NCBI GenBank assembly: GCA_011391285.1
Contig: JAABQU010000111.1
Location: forward strand, 1 to 64,000
Direction of reading: 5' to 3'
Length of the DNA stretch: 64,000 nt
Source: Thiobacillus sp.
GTDB lineage: Bacteria > Pseudomonadota > Gammaproteobacteria > Burkholderiales > Thiobacillaceae
Below the pieces are notes generated by a model. That model had not been told where the DNA came from. It saw only the letters and a program-made list of their open reading frames with translations, and did not search any database. This document shows positions 1-8,839 of this stretch, one piece after another (position 1 is the first letter of the stretch; the number at the start of each line of letters is the position of its first letter). Both the position numbers and the translations under genes were made by a program.

Positions 1-136
1 GCCAGGCGGCCTCGTAGTGGCGCAGGGTCTGCAGCCCCGGCAGCCAGCGCATCCAGCCGGTCTGCTCGGAGGACTTCAGGGGGCGCGCGAGACGGCCGGG
101 TTCCGGTGGGGGCGAGGAGGGGGACGCGTCGTTCAT
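1..136 (-). CDS. SulP-family anion transporter, N-terminal fragment (cut by window edge)
   Basis: Only the first 45 residues are in the window; the gene continues beyond position 1. After a Pro/Ser-rich start the protein reads WLPGLQTLRHYEAAW, which matches the conserved segment just before the first membrane helix of SulP sulfate/bicarbonate permeases. The SulP gene at 5533 has the related WIPLLRDLRHYRREW at the same place. The ATG is at 136, 45 nt downstream of the GNAT gene on the same strand, so the two may be cotranscribed. Substrate (sulfate, bicarbonate or another anion) cannot be told from this fragment. The family call rests on a short segment, so it is moderately sure. Confidence 0.6.
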   Translation of the reverse strand, partial: MNDASPSSPPPEPGRLARPLKSSEQTGWMRWLPGLQTLRHYEAAW

Positions 137-165
137 GGGCTCAGGACCGATCGTGAGACTTCAAT

Positions 166-184
166 TAACGCTAACACAGCGTTA
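166..184 (-). terminator. Weak hairpin at the end of the GNAT gene
   Basis: TAACGCT-N5-AGCGTTA forms a 7-bp stem that overlaps the GNAT stop codon. No T-run follows on the minus strand, so it may only stabilise or pause the transcript before the downstream SulP gene. Confidence 0.3.
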
Positions 185-703
185 GTGATCCGCAAGATGC
201 AATCGGCAGATGCGGACGGCCGGGTCGTCCGGGTCGGGCGCGATGCTGAAGCCGAGGCGGGCGGCGAGCCTCAGCATCGGCTTGTTCTTCGCCAGCACGA
301 AGCCCTCCATTTCATGCAGCCCGCGTCGCTTCGCTGCAGTGATGAGCGTGGTCATGAGCGTGCGTCCCAGGCCCAGACCGCCATACTCGCCGACGACGGT
401 GGTGGCGAACTCGCAGCTTGTCGGGTTGTTTCCGATCAGGTACGTGGCGCTGCCGACGACATCGGTCTCGCCAACGGTCGCCACGAGCCCCAGTCCGTTC
501 TCGGGCAAGGAGGCCAGTGCCTTGCGCAGTCGCTCGATATTGGGCTCGCCGACGACGCGCATGAAGCGCATGTAGCGGGCATCCGGATCCAGCTGGTCGA
601 AAGCCTTGAGGAGGGCGGCCTCGTCGGATGTGCGCATGGCGCGGATGTGGACGATGCGCCCGTCGCGCAGGCCGAGGTCGAAATCGGTGAAGCCGGCATC
701 CAT
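182..703 (-). CDS. GNAT-family N-acetyltransferase
   Basis: A 173-residue protein with the GNAT fold order. There is an early substrate strand (DGRIVHIRAMRTSDEAAL), a central acetyl-CoA pyrophosphate loop near residues 118-125 (GEYGGLGLGRTLM, the Q/RxxGxG/A-like motif), and a C-terminal helix with NKPMLRLAARLGF. I chose the ATG at 703 because AAAGG lies about nine bases upstream; the frame stays open for 22 codons further upstream without a ribosome site. Its acceptor substrate is unknown. It is divergent from the SulP gene at 854, and the shared 150-bp gap carries the GGAC-N4-GTCC promoter of that gene. Confidence 0.85.
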   Translation of the reverse strand: MDAGFTDFDLGLRDGRIVHIRAMRTSDEAALLKAFDQLDPDARYMRFMRVVGEPNIERLRKALASLPENGLGLVATVGETDVVGSATYLIGNNPTSCEFATTVVGEYGGLGLGRTLMTTLITAAKRRGLHEMEGFVLAKNKPMLRLAARLGFSIAPDPDDPAVRICRLHLADH

Positions 704-762
704 GGGCTGTACCTTTAGCAACATTGAGGCAATGATCGGGCAAATTCGGCGCCTTCGCCTTG

Positions 763-809
763 GGACCAAAGTCTAATTGTTCGCAGCGGGATTTGGCGTA
801 GCTTATGCT
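763..809 (+). promoter_or_regulatory. GGAC-N4-GTCC box and -10 element, copy 1 (SulP gene at 854)
   Basis: GGACCAAAGTCT (763-774) is followed by AATTGTTCGC and, 41 nt from the start of the box, by TATGCT (804-809). The region aligns without gaps to the promoter at 5430. There is no good -35, and the box sits where an activator next to a sigma-70 promoter would bind (centre about -47). Predicted transcription start is near 816, leaving a 38-nt leader before the ATG. Activator identity unknown. Confidence 0.6.
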
Positions 810-853
810 CGCTCCGGGGCAATCCGGGCGACCAGTCCACAAGGGGAATCAGC

Positions 854-2530
854 ATGGAGATAGGCGTAGACAGGCAGCGTGGCGGGTACAAGGCACTCGT
901 TGCGGATCTGATTCCCGGGCTGACCATCGCCGCGGTTGTGGTGCCGAAAGCGCTCGCCTACGCGACCATCGCGCAGTTGCCGGTGCAGGCGGGCCTGTTC
1001 GCGGCGCTGGTGCCGATGGCCGTGTACGCGGTCCTGGGTTCATCTCGGCTGCTCTCCGTCAGCACCACCACACCGATCGCGATCCTGTGCGCGACAGCGA
1101 TCGGCGAAACGCTGCGCGATAACCCCGGGCTCGACCCGCTCACCGCCGCGGCGACGCTTTCCGTGCTGGTCGGACTGATGCTCATCGCCGCGCGCTTCCT
1201 GCGCATGGGGTTCCTGGCGAATTTCATTTCGGAGCCGGTGCTGACCGGATTCAAGGCCGGCGTGGGCTTCGTCATCGTGGTCGACCAGGTGCCCAAGCTG
1301 CTCGGCATCCATATTCATAAGGAGGGTTTCTTCCGCGACGTGGGCTCGATCTTTACGCATGCCCCGGAACTCTCGTGGAACACCCTTGCCGTCGCACTGG
1401 GAACGCTCGCCGTGATCTTTCTTGCCAAGCGCTTCATGCCCAAATCGCCGGCACCGCTGCTCGCCGTGGCCCTGGGCATCGCCGCCTCGGCCATCGTCGG
1501 GCTGGAAGCGGCAGGTGTCAGCGTGGTGGGGTCGATCCAGGGCGGCTTTCCTGTGCCCCAGTTGCCGCAGCCTTCCCTGTTCGAGGCGATGTGGCCGGCG
1601 GCGGCCGGCATCGCACTGATCTCCTTCACCGAGTCGATCGCGGCGGCACGCGCTTTCGTGCGGCCGACCGATCCGCCGCTCGATGCGAATCGCGACCTCT
1701 TCGCCCTCGGCGCCGCGAATGCCGCCGGCGCCTTCATCGGCTCGATGCCCGCCGGCGGCGGCACCTCGCAGACGGCAGTGGCGCTCAAGGCCGGCGCACA
1801 CACGCAGGCTGCTTCTCTGGTGGTCGCGGCGGCGGCCTTCGCGACGCTGCTGTTCCTCGCACCGCTGATTGAACTCATGCCGCACGCCACGCTGGCGGCG
1901 GTGGTCATCGCCTACTCGATCGGCCTGATCAGTCCGACGGAGATGGTGGCCATCCGCCGCGTGCGCACCATGGAGTTCCGCTGGGCCGTGGTCGCCTGCC
2001 TGGGCGTGATGGTGCTGGGCACGCTCAAGGGCATCGTGGTCGCCATCGTGCTCTCGCTGTTGGGACTCATGTACCTTGCCTACGATCCGCGGGTCCACGA
2101 GCTTCGCCGCAAGCCGGGCACGAATGTATGGCGCCCGTGCTCGCCCGAACATCCCGAGGACGAGGCGATTCCCGGCCTGCTCATCGCACGCCCCGAGGAC
2201 CGCCTCTACTTCGGCAATGCGGCGAATGTCAGCGCAAAACTGCAGGCCCTGGCCAAGGACGCCGACCCGAAGGTGATCCTGCTCGACTGTTCGGCGATTC
2301 CGGGCTTCGAATATACCGCGCTGAAGATGCTGGTCGAGGGGGAGGAACGACAGCGCGAAGCGGGTAGGGAGCTTTGGCTCGCCGCACTCAATCCCGAGGC
2401 GCTGGAGCTCGTGAGGCGCACGCCGCTGGCAGAACGGCTGGGACGCGAGCGCATGTTCTTCACCGTGGAGCAGGCCGTCGCCGCATTCGAAGCGCGCGGT
2501 CCCGCATTGTCACAGGATCGCCATGACTGA
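854..2530 (+). CDS. SulP-family anion transporter with STAS domain
   Basis: A 558-residue inner-membrane permease of the SLC26/SulP family. The N-terminal hallmark is present (PGLTIAAVVVPKALAYATIA, residues 22-41). A dozen or so hydrophobic segments run to about residue 420. A cytoplasmic STAS domain (about 430-545) contains VILLDCSAIPGFEYTALKML, the beta-strand and helix of that fold. Members carry sulfate, bicarbonate or dicarboxylates, and the sequence alone does not decide. AAGGGGA precedes the ATG. The stop overlaps the next gene by 8 bp, so they are translationally coupled. It is expressed from the GGAC-box promoter at 763-809 (inference). Confidence 0.9.
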   Translation: MEIGVDRQRGGYKALVADLIPGLTIAAVVVPKALAYATIAQLPVQAGLFAALVPMAVYAVLGSSRLLSVSTTTPIAILCATAIGETLRDNPGLDPLTAAATLSVLVGLMLIAARFLRMGFLANFISEPVLTGFKAGVGFVIVVDQVPKLLGIHIHKEGFFRDVGSIFTHAPELSWNTLAVALGTLAVIFLAKRFMPKSPAPLLAVALGIAASAIVGLEAAGVSVVGSIQGGFPVPQLPQPSLFEAMWPAAAGIALISFTESIAAARAFVRPTDPPLDANRDLFALGAANAAGAFIGSMPAGGGTSQTAVALKAGAHTQAASLVVAAAAFATLLFLAPLIELMPHATLAAVVIAYSIGLISPTEMVAIRRVRTMEFRWAVVACLGVMVLGTLKGIVVAIVLSLLGLMYLAYDPRVHELRRKPGTNVWRPCSPEHPEDEAIPGLLIARPEDRLYFGNAANVSAKLQALAKDADPKVILLDCSAIPGFEYTALKMLVEGEERQREAGRELWLAALNPEALELVRRTPLAERLGRERMFFTVEQAVAAFEARGPALSQDRHD

Positions 2531-3191
2531 ACTGCAGCAGATCGAGCACGCGGTTCGCGAGCCCTTGCTGCAACCCATAGACCGGGTGTCGGAGATGATC
2601 TTCGGCCTCTTCATGGCGCTGACCTTCGTCGGCGTGGTGTCCATGGCCACGGCCGATCAGGAGGAAATCCGCACCATGCTGATCGCCGCCCTGGGGTGCA
2701 ACCTGGCCTGGGGCCTGGTCGACGGGTTCATGTATCTGGTCCGCACCGTCGCCGATCGCGGCCGGCTGCTCACGCTGACGCGATCCATCCGCGAAGCGGA
2801 CGCGGAGAGCGGTCGCAGGATACTCCAGGGGGCCTTGTCCGCACCCGTTGCAGGCTTGATGGAAACGACCGAGATCGAAGCCATGCGCGGTCGTCTTCTT
2901 GCACGGGATGATTTGCCGGCACGTCCCAGGCTGCAGCGCGACGACTTCCTGGCTGCCTTCGGCGTCTTCCTGATCGTGGTGGCCTCGACCTTTCCGGTGG
3001 CCTTGCCCTTCGTTTTCATTCAGGATCCCGGCACCGCATTGTTCGTGTCGCGCGCCATCGGGCTGGCGATGATGTTCCTGGGCGGGCTCGCCCTCGGTCG
3101 CTACGCAGGGTATGGCAGCTGGAAGACAGGCTTCCTGATGGCCGGCCTCGGCACGGTGGTGATCGCCATCGTCGTCGCGCTCGGTGGATGA
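2523..3191 (+). CDS. VIT1/CCC1-like membrane protein
   Basis: A 222-residue protein with about five membrane segments. Two near the N-terminus (about 27-45 and 55-72) carry acidic residues between them. Three lie near the C-terminus (about 140-162, 172-190, 200-220). The start (ISEMIFGLFMALTFVG-like, residues 23-38) and the layout resemble the VIT/CCC1 iron/manganese transporter superfamily or DUF125-type proteins. The central cytoplasmic part is charged. The start overlaps the end of the SulP gene (ATGACTGA), which supports the ATG at 2523 and cotranscription. Metal transport is a guess from the family; the substrate is unknown. Confidence 0.7.
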   Translation: MTELQQIEHAVREPLLQPIDRVSEMIFGLFMALTFVGVVSMATADQEEIRTMLIAALGCNLAWGLVDGFMYLVRTVADRGRLLTLTRSIREADAESGRRILQGALSAPVAGLMETTEIEAMRGRLLARDDLPARPRLQRDDFLAAFGVFLIVVASTFPVALPFVFIQDPGTALFVSRAIGLAMMFLGGLALGRYAGYGSWKTGFLMAGLGTVVIAIVVALGG

Positions 3192-3579
3192 GCGCCGCGC
3201 ATCAGAATCGGCACGCCTGGTACATCTTGTCGACGATGGAACCGCACAAAATCCTGAACGACGATCGCTCGAAAACGTCCCGTGCCGCCGCCTACCAACT
3301 CGTCAATGTCTATGCCATGAAAATGGCAGCCGTGTGCATGATCTCAGCCTCGACGGTCGAGATTCGTACCCGCATTTTCCAGCGGTGGATGGCGATGCTT
3401 GGCTATGCCCTGGCGATGCTGATGCTGTTGAGCACCGTTTTCCATTATTCTGGATGCTGCTGGTTTTCCCGCTTTGGGTGCTTCTGAGCGGCGTGAACAT
3501 ACTGTGGTCGAATCCGATAAACAGCCATCGACTACGTTTGAAATTAACGAATCCACGAAATTTTTATCGTAGAAGGTGA
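3188..3579 (+). pseudogene. Frameshifted small membrane protein (one T missing in a T-run)
   Basis: The ATG at 3188 overlaps the stop of the VIT-like gene (ATGA). The frame gives YQLVNVYAMKMAAV, then a segment RTRIFQRWMAMLGYALAM, and then goes out of frame at the TTTT of 3438-3441 and stops at 3487. Adding one T there would continue STVFPLFWMLLVFPLWVLL in the other frame to a stop at 3577-3579, a second membrane helix. The rebuilt protein would be 130 residues and resembles the C-terminal half of a membrane-protein family I remember from actinobacteria and others (name uncertain). It may be a decayed gene or a base-calling error. The stop lies just before the ribosome site of pgm. Confidence 0.6.
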
Positions 3580-3583
3580 CGCC

Positions 3584-5227
3584 ATGTCCATTCATCCGCT
3601 GGCCGGAAAACCCGCCCCTCATGAGCTTCTCGCCGATATCGGCAAACTGCGCGATACCTACTTCTCGCGCAAGCCCGACATCACGGACAAAACACAACGG
3701 GTGGGTTTCGGCACCAGTGGCCACCGTGGTTCGTCCTTGCGCGGCACCTTCAACGAGGATCATGTCCTGGCGATTTCCCAGGCGATCTGCGAGTACCGCG
3801 CGAGCCGCGGCATCAATGGTCCGCTCTTCCTCGGCAAGGACACCCATGCGCTGTCCGGGCCCGCCTTCGTCTCGGCCCTCGAGGTGCTGGGGGCCAACGG
3901 TGTCGAGGTCATGGTCGACCCGGACGACGGCTACACGCCCACGCCGGCGATCTCGCATGCCATCCTGACCTACAACCGCGGGCGCACCACTGGCCTGGCC
4001 GATGGCATCGTCATCACGCCTTCGCACAATCCGCCGGAGGACGGCGGCTTCAAATACAACCCGCCGCACGGCGGGCCGGCGGACACCGACATCACGCGCT
4101 GGGTCGAAGACCGGGCCAACCAGTTGCTGGCCGACGACCTCAAGGGCGTCAAGCGCATGGCCTATGAAACAGCGCGCCGTGCCGTGCATGCGTACGACTA
4201 TGTCGGCACCTACGTGGACGACCTCGGCTCGGTGATCGACATGGACGCGATCCGCGGCACCCAGCTCAGGATCGGCGTCGATCCACTGGGCGGTGCAGGG
4301 ATTGCGTACTGGAAACCCATCACTGAGCGTTACGGGGTTGAAATCGAGGTCGTGAACACCACGGTGGACCCGGCCTTCGGCTTCATGAGCCTGGACTGGG
4401 ACGGCAAGATCCGCATGGACTGTTCGTCGCCCTACGCCATGGCCAAGCTGATCGCGTTGAAGGACCGCTTCGACATCGCCTTCGGCAACGATACCGATCA
4501 CGACCGCCACGGAATCGTTACCCGTGCCGGGCTGATGAATCCCAACCATTTCCTGGCGGCGTCCATCCATTACCTGTTCACCCATCGCCCAAACTGGCGC
4601 GCGGATGCGGCTATCGGCAAGACCGTGGTGAGCAGCAGCATGATCGACCGCGTGGCTGCCAAGATCGGCCGCACCCTGGTGGAAGTTCCGGTGGGATTCA
4701 AGTGGTTCGTCGACGGCCTGCACGATGGCTCGCTCGGCTTCGGCGGCGAGGAAAGCGCCGGCGCTTCGTTCCTGCGGCGCGACGGCACGGTGTGGACCAC
4801 CGACAAGGACGGCATCATCATGGACCTGCTGGCGGTGGAAATGATGGCGAAGACCGGCCGCGATCCCGCCGAGTATTACGGCGAGCTGACGCGCGAGCTC
4901 GGCGCACCGGTGTATGCCCGCATCGATGCACCCGCCACTGCGGCGCAGAAGGCCGTCCTGCAGAAGCTCTCGCCGCAGGACATCGATGCGACCGAACTGG
5001 CCGGCGACCCGATCCAGTCCATGCTCACTGCCGCACCCGGCAATGGCGCGGCGATCGGCGGGCTCAAGGTGATCACCGAACAGGGCTGGTTCGCGGCGCG
5101 TCCGTCGGGCACGGAAGAGGTCTACAAGCTGTATGCGGAAAGTTTCCGCGGCAGCGAGCACCTCAAGCGCATTCAGGAGGAAGCGCAGGCGATTCTGGCC
5201 AAAACCTTCGCCGGCGCTGTGGGGTGA
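3584..5227 (+). CDS. pgm: Phosphoglucomutase (alpha-D-glucose phosphate-specific)
   Basis: A 547-residue enzyme that interconverts glucose 1-phosphate and glucose 6-phosphate, linking glycogen and sugar-nucleotide synthesis to central metabolism. The four phosphohexomutase sites appear in order: catalytic serine loop [11 protein letters not shown] (about 145-155), metal loop DTDHDRHG (about 305), sugar-binding loop [10 protein letters not shown] (about 387-396) and phosphate loop [17 protein letters not shown] near the C-terminus. Length matches the E. coli Pgm class (546). AAGGTGA precedes the ATG. It probably follows the SulP-VIT transcript, since no clear promoter is seen between. The window has a second hexomutase at 16911. 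Confidence 0.96.
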   Translation: MSIHPLAGKPAPHELLADIGKLRDTYFSRKPDITDKTQRVGFGTSGHRGSSLRGTFNEDHVLAISQAICEYRASRGINGPLFLGKDTHALSGPAFVSALEVLGANGVEVMVDPDDGYTPTPAISHAILTYNRGRTTGLADGIVITPSHNPPEDGGFKYNPPHGGPADTDITRWVEDRANQLLADDLKGVKRMAYETARRAVHAYDYVGTYVDDLGSVIDMDAIRGTQLRIGVDPLGGAGIAYWKPITERYGVEIEVVNTTVDPAFGFMSLDWDGKIRMDCSSPYAMAKLIALKDRFDIAFGNDTDHDRHGIVTRAGLMNPNHFLAASIHYLFTHRPNWRADAAIGKTVVSSSMIDRVAAKIGRTLVEVPVGFKWFVDGLHDGSLGFGGEESAGASFLRRDGTVWTTDKDGIIMDLLAVEMMAKTGRDPAEYYGELTRELGAPVYARIDAPATAAQKAVLQKLSPQDIDATELAGDPIQSMLTAAPGNGAAIGGLKVITEQGWFAARPSGTEEVYKLYAESFRGSEHLKRIQEEAQAILAKTFAGAVG

Positions 5228-5429
5228 TTGAAGCCATATTCGCGCGCGGACTTACACGTCGACAGCGGTATTTGGCTATTTGCGTGCAACGGCGGGAATG
5301 GGTGGGGCCAGCGGCAGAATGTTGGGCATCGGCTGCCAAGCCAAGCCGATGATCGTCCTCTGACGCACTGCAAGCGTCCATCCCCCGGATGGGATGAGGG
5401 CACTACTTCTTCATGGTGCAATCATGGTG
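5228..5429. other. Gene-free stretch after pgm
   Basis: No credible gene. It holds two inverted repeats: CATCGGCT (5327-5334) with AGCCGATG (5344-5351), and CCATCC-CCC-GGATGG just downstream. Neither has a T-run, so they are at best weak 3' ends for pgm. The GGAC-box promoter of the next gene follows. Confidence 0.5.
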
Positions 5430-5476
5430 GGACCAAGGTCCAATTGTTCGCGACCAGGATCGGCGTAAGGTATATA
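5430..5476 (+). promoter_or_regulatory. GGAC-N4-GTCC box and -10 element, copy 2 (SulP gene at 5533)
   Basis: GGACCAAGGTCC (5430-5441) is a perfect palindrome around AA. It is followed by AATTGTTCGC, a conserved GGCGTA, and TATATA (5471-5476) exactly 41 nt from the start of the box, as in copy 1. The predicted start of transcription near 5483 rules out translation starts upstream and supports the ATG at 5533. Confidence 0.65.
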
Positions 5477-5532
5477 ACCGAATGATCGCGCGCCATGATT
5501 CATGGCGTGCGTGGGCGATTGGAAGGTTCCCC

Positions 5533-7227
5533 ATGCTGACTGACTGGATCCCCCTGCTGCGCGACTTGCGCCACTACCGCCGCGAGTGGCTGTCGCGCGA
5601 CGTGATTGCGGGGCTCTCGGTGGCCGCGGTGCAGGTGCCCACGGCGATCGCCTACGCCACCCTGGCGGGCTTTCCGCCCGAGGTCGGCCTCTACGCCAGC
5701 ATGCTGCCGGTGCTGGTCTATGCCTTGTTCGGCTCGTCGCGGCAACTGGTGGTCGGACCGGACGCCGCCACCTGCGCCATGATCGCAGCGCTGCTGCTGC
5801 CGATGGCGAGCGGCGACATGGGGCTTTACCTGAAACTGTCTGCAGCCCTGGCGATCACCACGGGCCTGCTCATGGTCATCGGCGGCATGGCGCGCATGGG
5901 CTTCATCGTGAATTTCTTCGCCCGCCCCATCCTGATCGGATTCCTCAACGGCATTTCGCTCAGCATCATCGCCGGGCAGTTGGGCAAGCTGCTCGGCATC
6001 GCGGTGGTCAACCGGGATTTCGCCCCGTCGCTGGTGGAACTGCTAGAACGGCTTTTGGAGACGCATTTTTTCAGCCTGGGGGTAGGGCTGGCGACACTGG
6101 GGCTTTTGATCATGATCCAGCGCCGTTCGCCCCGGGCGCCGACAGCATTGATTGCCCTGCTGGTCGCCGGTCTGGCGGTGTTTCTGTTCGGGCTGGATCA
6201 GCACGCGGTCAAGCTGGTCGGCGATGTGCCCTCGGGTTTGCCGGGTGTTGCCTTACCCGGCCTGGGCTATGAGGGCGTGCAGGGCATCTTCATGAATGCG
6301 GTCGGCCTGTTGATCGTCACCTTTACCAGCGGCATGCTAACGGCGCGCAGCTTTGCCACGCGCAATGGCTATGCCATCAATGCCGATCAGGAGATGCGCG
6401 CGATCGGGCTCGCCAATATTTCATCGGGGCTGTCCGGCGGCTTTGCGGTCACCGGCGCCGATTCGCGCACAGCGGTCAACGATGCCAGCGGCGGCAAGAC
6501 ACAACTGGTGTCGGTGGTCGCTGCATTGGCCACTACCTTAGTCGCGCTGTTCCTGGCAGTGCCGCTCGGGCATCTTCCGATACCGGCCCTGGCCGCCGTG
6601 CTGATCTACTCCGCCTGGGGCCTGCTCGACATCGCCGGTATGCGGCATTTGCGGGTGATCGACCGGTTCGAATTCCGGCTATCGTTGTATACGATGGTGG
6701 GGGTGCTCGTCATTGGCGTGCTGCCCGGGGTGGTAATCGCCATTTCGTTGGCGTTGTTGCAGGTGCTGGTCAAGATCTACAAGCCGGCGGACACGCTGCT
6801 TGGCATCGTGCCGGGTGAGGAAGGCTACAACGACCTCAGCCTGTCGGAGGACGCGCGGCCCGTACCCGGCGTCGTCATCTACCGCTTCGATGCCCCACTG
6901 CTGTTCTTCAATGCGGATTACTTCAAGGCGCGGGTGTTGTCCCTGGTGGACGGCACCACCCCGCTGCCGCGCTGGTTTGTTCTCAACGCCGAAGCCATCA
7001 GCCAACTTGACAGCACCGGCGCGCAGGCGATCATTGATCTGATCGGCGAACTCAAGACGCGCGGGGTGCAATTGATCATTGCCCGTCCCAAGCTGTATAT
7101 GCGCAAGTACGGCAAGCCGATGGGCATCGGCGAGAAGATCGGCAGGGAGAACATTTTCCTGTCTGTGCATGCCGCCGTCGACTCGATTCAGCAGCGTGAG
7201 GGGCAGAGCGCTGAACTGAAGCAGTGA
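5533..7227 (+). CDS. SulP-family anion transporter with STAS domain
   Basis: A 564-residue SulP permease. Residues 3-17 (TDWIPLLRDLRHYRR) are the pre-helix segment, followed by DVIAGLSVAAVQVPTAIAYA, the conserved first helix. About 10-14 membrane spans run to about residue 415. The C-terminal STAS domain (about 435-555) has WFVLNAEAISQLDSTGAQAI, with the conserved DSTG loop that is the phosphorylation site in anti-sigma antagonists. The frame is open 40 codons upstream, but GGAAGG seven bases before the ATG at 5533 and the promoter position fix this start. The substrate is not known. Confidence 0.9.
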   Translation: MLTDWIPLLRDLRHYRREWLSRDVIAGLSVAAVQVPTAIAYATLAGFPPEVGLYASMLPVLVYALFGSSRQLVVGPDAATCAMIAALLLPMASGDMGLYLKLSAALAITTGLLMVIGGMARMGFIVNFFARPILIGFLNGISLSIIAGQLGKLLGIAVVNRDFAPSLVELLERLLETHFFSLGVGLATLGLLIMIQRRSPRAPTALIALLVAGLAVFLFGLDQHAVKLVGDVPSGLPGVALPGLGYEGVQGIFMNAVGLLIVTFTSGMLTARSFATRNGYAINADQEMRAIGLANISSGLSGGFAVTGADSRTAVNDASGGKTQLVSVVAALATTLVALFLAVPLGHLPIPALAAVLIYSAWGLLDIAGMRHLRVIDRFEFRLSLYTMVGVLVIGVLPGVVIAISLALLQVLVKIYKPADTLLGIVPGEEGYNDLSLSEDARPVPGVVIYRFDAPLLFFNADYFKARVLSLVDGTTPLPRWFVLNAEAISQLDSTGAQAIIDLIGELKTRGVQLIIARPKLYMRKYGKPMGIGEKIGRENIFLSVHAAVDSIQQREGQSAELKQ

Positions 7228-7235
7228 TTTCAAGG

Positions 7236-7253
7236 GGCCGCAAGTTCGCGGCC
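7236..7253. terminator. Hairpin between convergent SulP and efflux genes
   Basis: GGCCGC-N6-GCGGCC between two convergent genes. There is no T-run, so it is a weak candidate. Confidence 0.3.
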
Positions 7254-7321
7254 TGGTTCGGAATCGCTCTGTAGCAGCGCTGATTGCCTGAGCCCGGATA
7301 CTCGGCAGGATGGATTCGCGG

Positions 7322-8830
7322 TTAGTCGGGAGCGATTGCCGCGCGCAAAGGCTGCGAAGGTGAAGTGTTCAGTTCAGTCGCTGCTCTTGGTTCCAGTCGG
7401 GTCTCGAAACTGCCGCCGAGGGCGAGGTGCAGATTCACGCGCTGCGCCAGTTGTTCGCCTTGTATGCGCAGAAGTGCCAGCCGAGTCGCATAAACGTTGA
7501 GATGTTGCTGCTCGGTGGCGCGCAGATCGGATTTGCCAACGCGGTAACTCGTTTGCGTCAATTCGAGGGCGCGCTGGTTGTCAGCCACAGTGGCTTGCAG
7601 AAGTCGCTCACGCTCGTCCAGGGTTTTCCCTGCCGCGAGGGCGTTCTCCACGTCGCCGATGGCACGCAAAGCCATGCGGGCGTAGTCAGCGACGGCTTCT
7701 TTCTGTTCAAGCGTTCTGATTTCCGCTTGTGCCTGGAGTTCACCGCCGCGATAGACGGGGGCCAGCAGTTTCGCCCCGAGCCCACTGCTTGGATTCGAGT
7801 AGTCCGGCGCCAGGCTCAGTATCGAGCTATCGAAGGCCCTCAGGCTGGCGTTGAGGCTCAAGCGCGGCAACTGGGCCGCTTTCGCCTCGCCCACACGGTT
7901 GAAGGCTGCGGCCACGCGCCGTTCCGCAGCGATCAGGTCGGGCCTACGCTCGAGCGTTTCCAGCGGTATGCCGCTGGGCACGGGGCCGGGGAGTTTCGCC
8001 AGATCCTGGCGCGCCTTGAGTTCGGTGGCGGGATAACGCCCGAGCAGCAGTTCCAGGGCGCGGAGGGTTTGCTCGTGGGCGAAGCGGATTTGCTTGGCGC
8101 TGTCCTGGTAAGTGCCGAGGTTGGCGCGCGTGAGCACGATGTCTTTCTCGTCGCCTATGCCCACTTTCTGGCGCTGCTCGGAGAATGCGAGCAGCTGCTG
8201 CGCAGACTTCACCATCTCTTCGGCAATCAGCAGCTGCAGCCAGGTTTCGCTGGCGGTGAACCAGCTCTTGGCCGTCATGGCAGCGAGAGACTGGTGGGCG
8301 AACTCGAAATCAGCCTGTCTCGAAACGTAGTCTTCCTGCGCGGCGTTGCGGGCATAGCGCAGGCGGCCCCATACATCGATCTCCCAAGACACCCCAAGCG
8401 AGAGAACCTGCAGGGCGTCCTCGCCCCCTTTCTTGGTGCCGCCGCTGCCGAATATATTGATCGAAGGGAGGAGGGCGGCCTTGGCGACCTCGACATACTG
8501 GGCAGCCTGCTCGACCCGGGTGGCGGCGACGCGCAGATCCGGGTTGTGGGCGATGGCCTCGGCCACCAGCGCATCGAGCTGTGCATCGTTGAACCCGGCA
8601 AGCCAGTTGTCCGTGATAGCGCCGGCGTCGCCTCCTGATTTCCATGCGGTGGGCAGCGCAACATTCTCGAGTGCCTGCTGTTGAATCTCTGCGCGGGTGG
8701 GGGGCAATTTGGTCTGACAGCCTGCGGCCACAACGCACACTGCCGCACACAGCATGACGTTCAATGGGGCGAGGCGGCCGCGCTCTCCTGAGGGCGGGGG
8801 CGGGGCAACCAACACTTGGTTTCGTTGCAT
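7322..8830 (-). CDS. Outer-membrane efflux lipoprotein (NodT/OprM-type)
   Basis: A 502-residue outer-membrane channel of tripartite exporters. A signal peptide ends in a lipobox (VVAAGC, Cys about 38). Two outer-membrane-efflux repeats follow, each with long helices (about 70-260 and 285-465) and the usual WEIDVWGRLR motif near 150. ETLERRPDLIAAERRV near 295 is the hallmark of the NodT subfamily. AGAGG precedes the ATG. It sits 9 bp after the YibH-like adaptor, so the two plus DUF3302 form one export unit. No inner-membrane pump of RND, MFS or ABC type lies beside them. Confidence 0.92.
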   Translation of the reverse strand: MQRNQVLVAPPPPSGERGRLAPLNVMLCAAVCVVAAGCQTKLPPTRAEIQQQALENVALPTAWKSGGDAGAITDNWLAGFNDAQLDALVAEAIAHNPDLRVAATRVEQAAQYVEVAKAALLPSINIFGSGGTKKGGEDALQVLSLGVSWEIDVWGRLRYARNAAQEDYVSRQADFEFAHQSLAAMTAKSWFTASETWLQLLIAEEMVKSAQQLLAFSEQRQKVGIGDEKDIVLTRANLGTYQDSAKQIRFAHEQTLRALELLLGRYPATELKARQDLAKLPGPVPSGIPLETLERRPDLIAAERRVAAAFNRVGEAKAAQLPRLSLNASLRAFDSSILSLAPDYSNPSSGLGAKLLAPVYRGGELQAQAEIRTLEQKEAVADYARMALRAIGDVENALAAGKTLDERERLLQATVADNQRALELTQTSYRVGKSDLRATEQQHLNVYATRLALLRIQGEQLAQRVNLHLALGGSFETRLEPRAATELNTSPSQPLRAAIAPD

Positions 8831-8839
8831 ACGCGCCTC

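Noticed and set aside
3431..3446. Programmed -1 frameshift site in the small membrane-protein gene
   Set aside because: Codon phase at the T-run does not give an X-XXY-YYZ heptamer and no downstream pseudoknot is evident. A base deletion is simpler.
3344..5161. A 605-codon open frame antisense to pgm
   Set aside because: The + strand carries a full phosphoglucomutase with all four sites. The reverse frame is open only because of high GC and codon bias.
5413..5532. Longer N-terminus for the SulP protein at 5533
   Set aside because: The extra 40 codons run over the GGAC box and -10 of its own promoter and lack a ribosome site.
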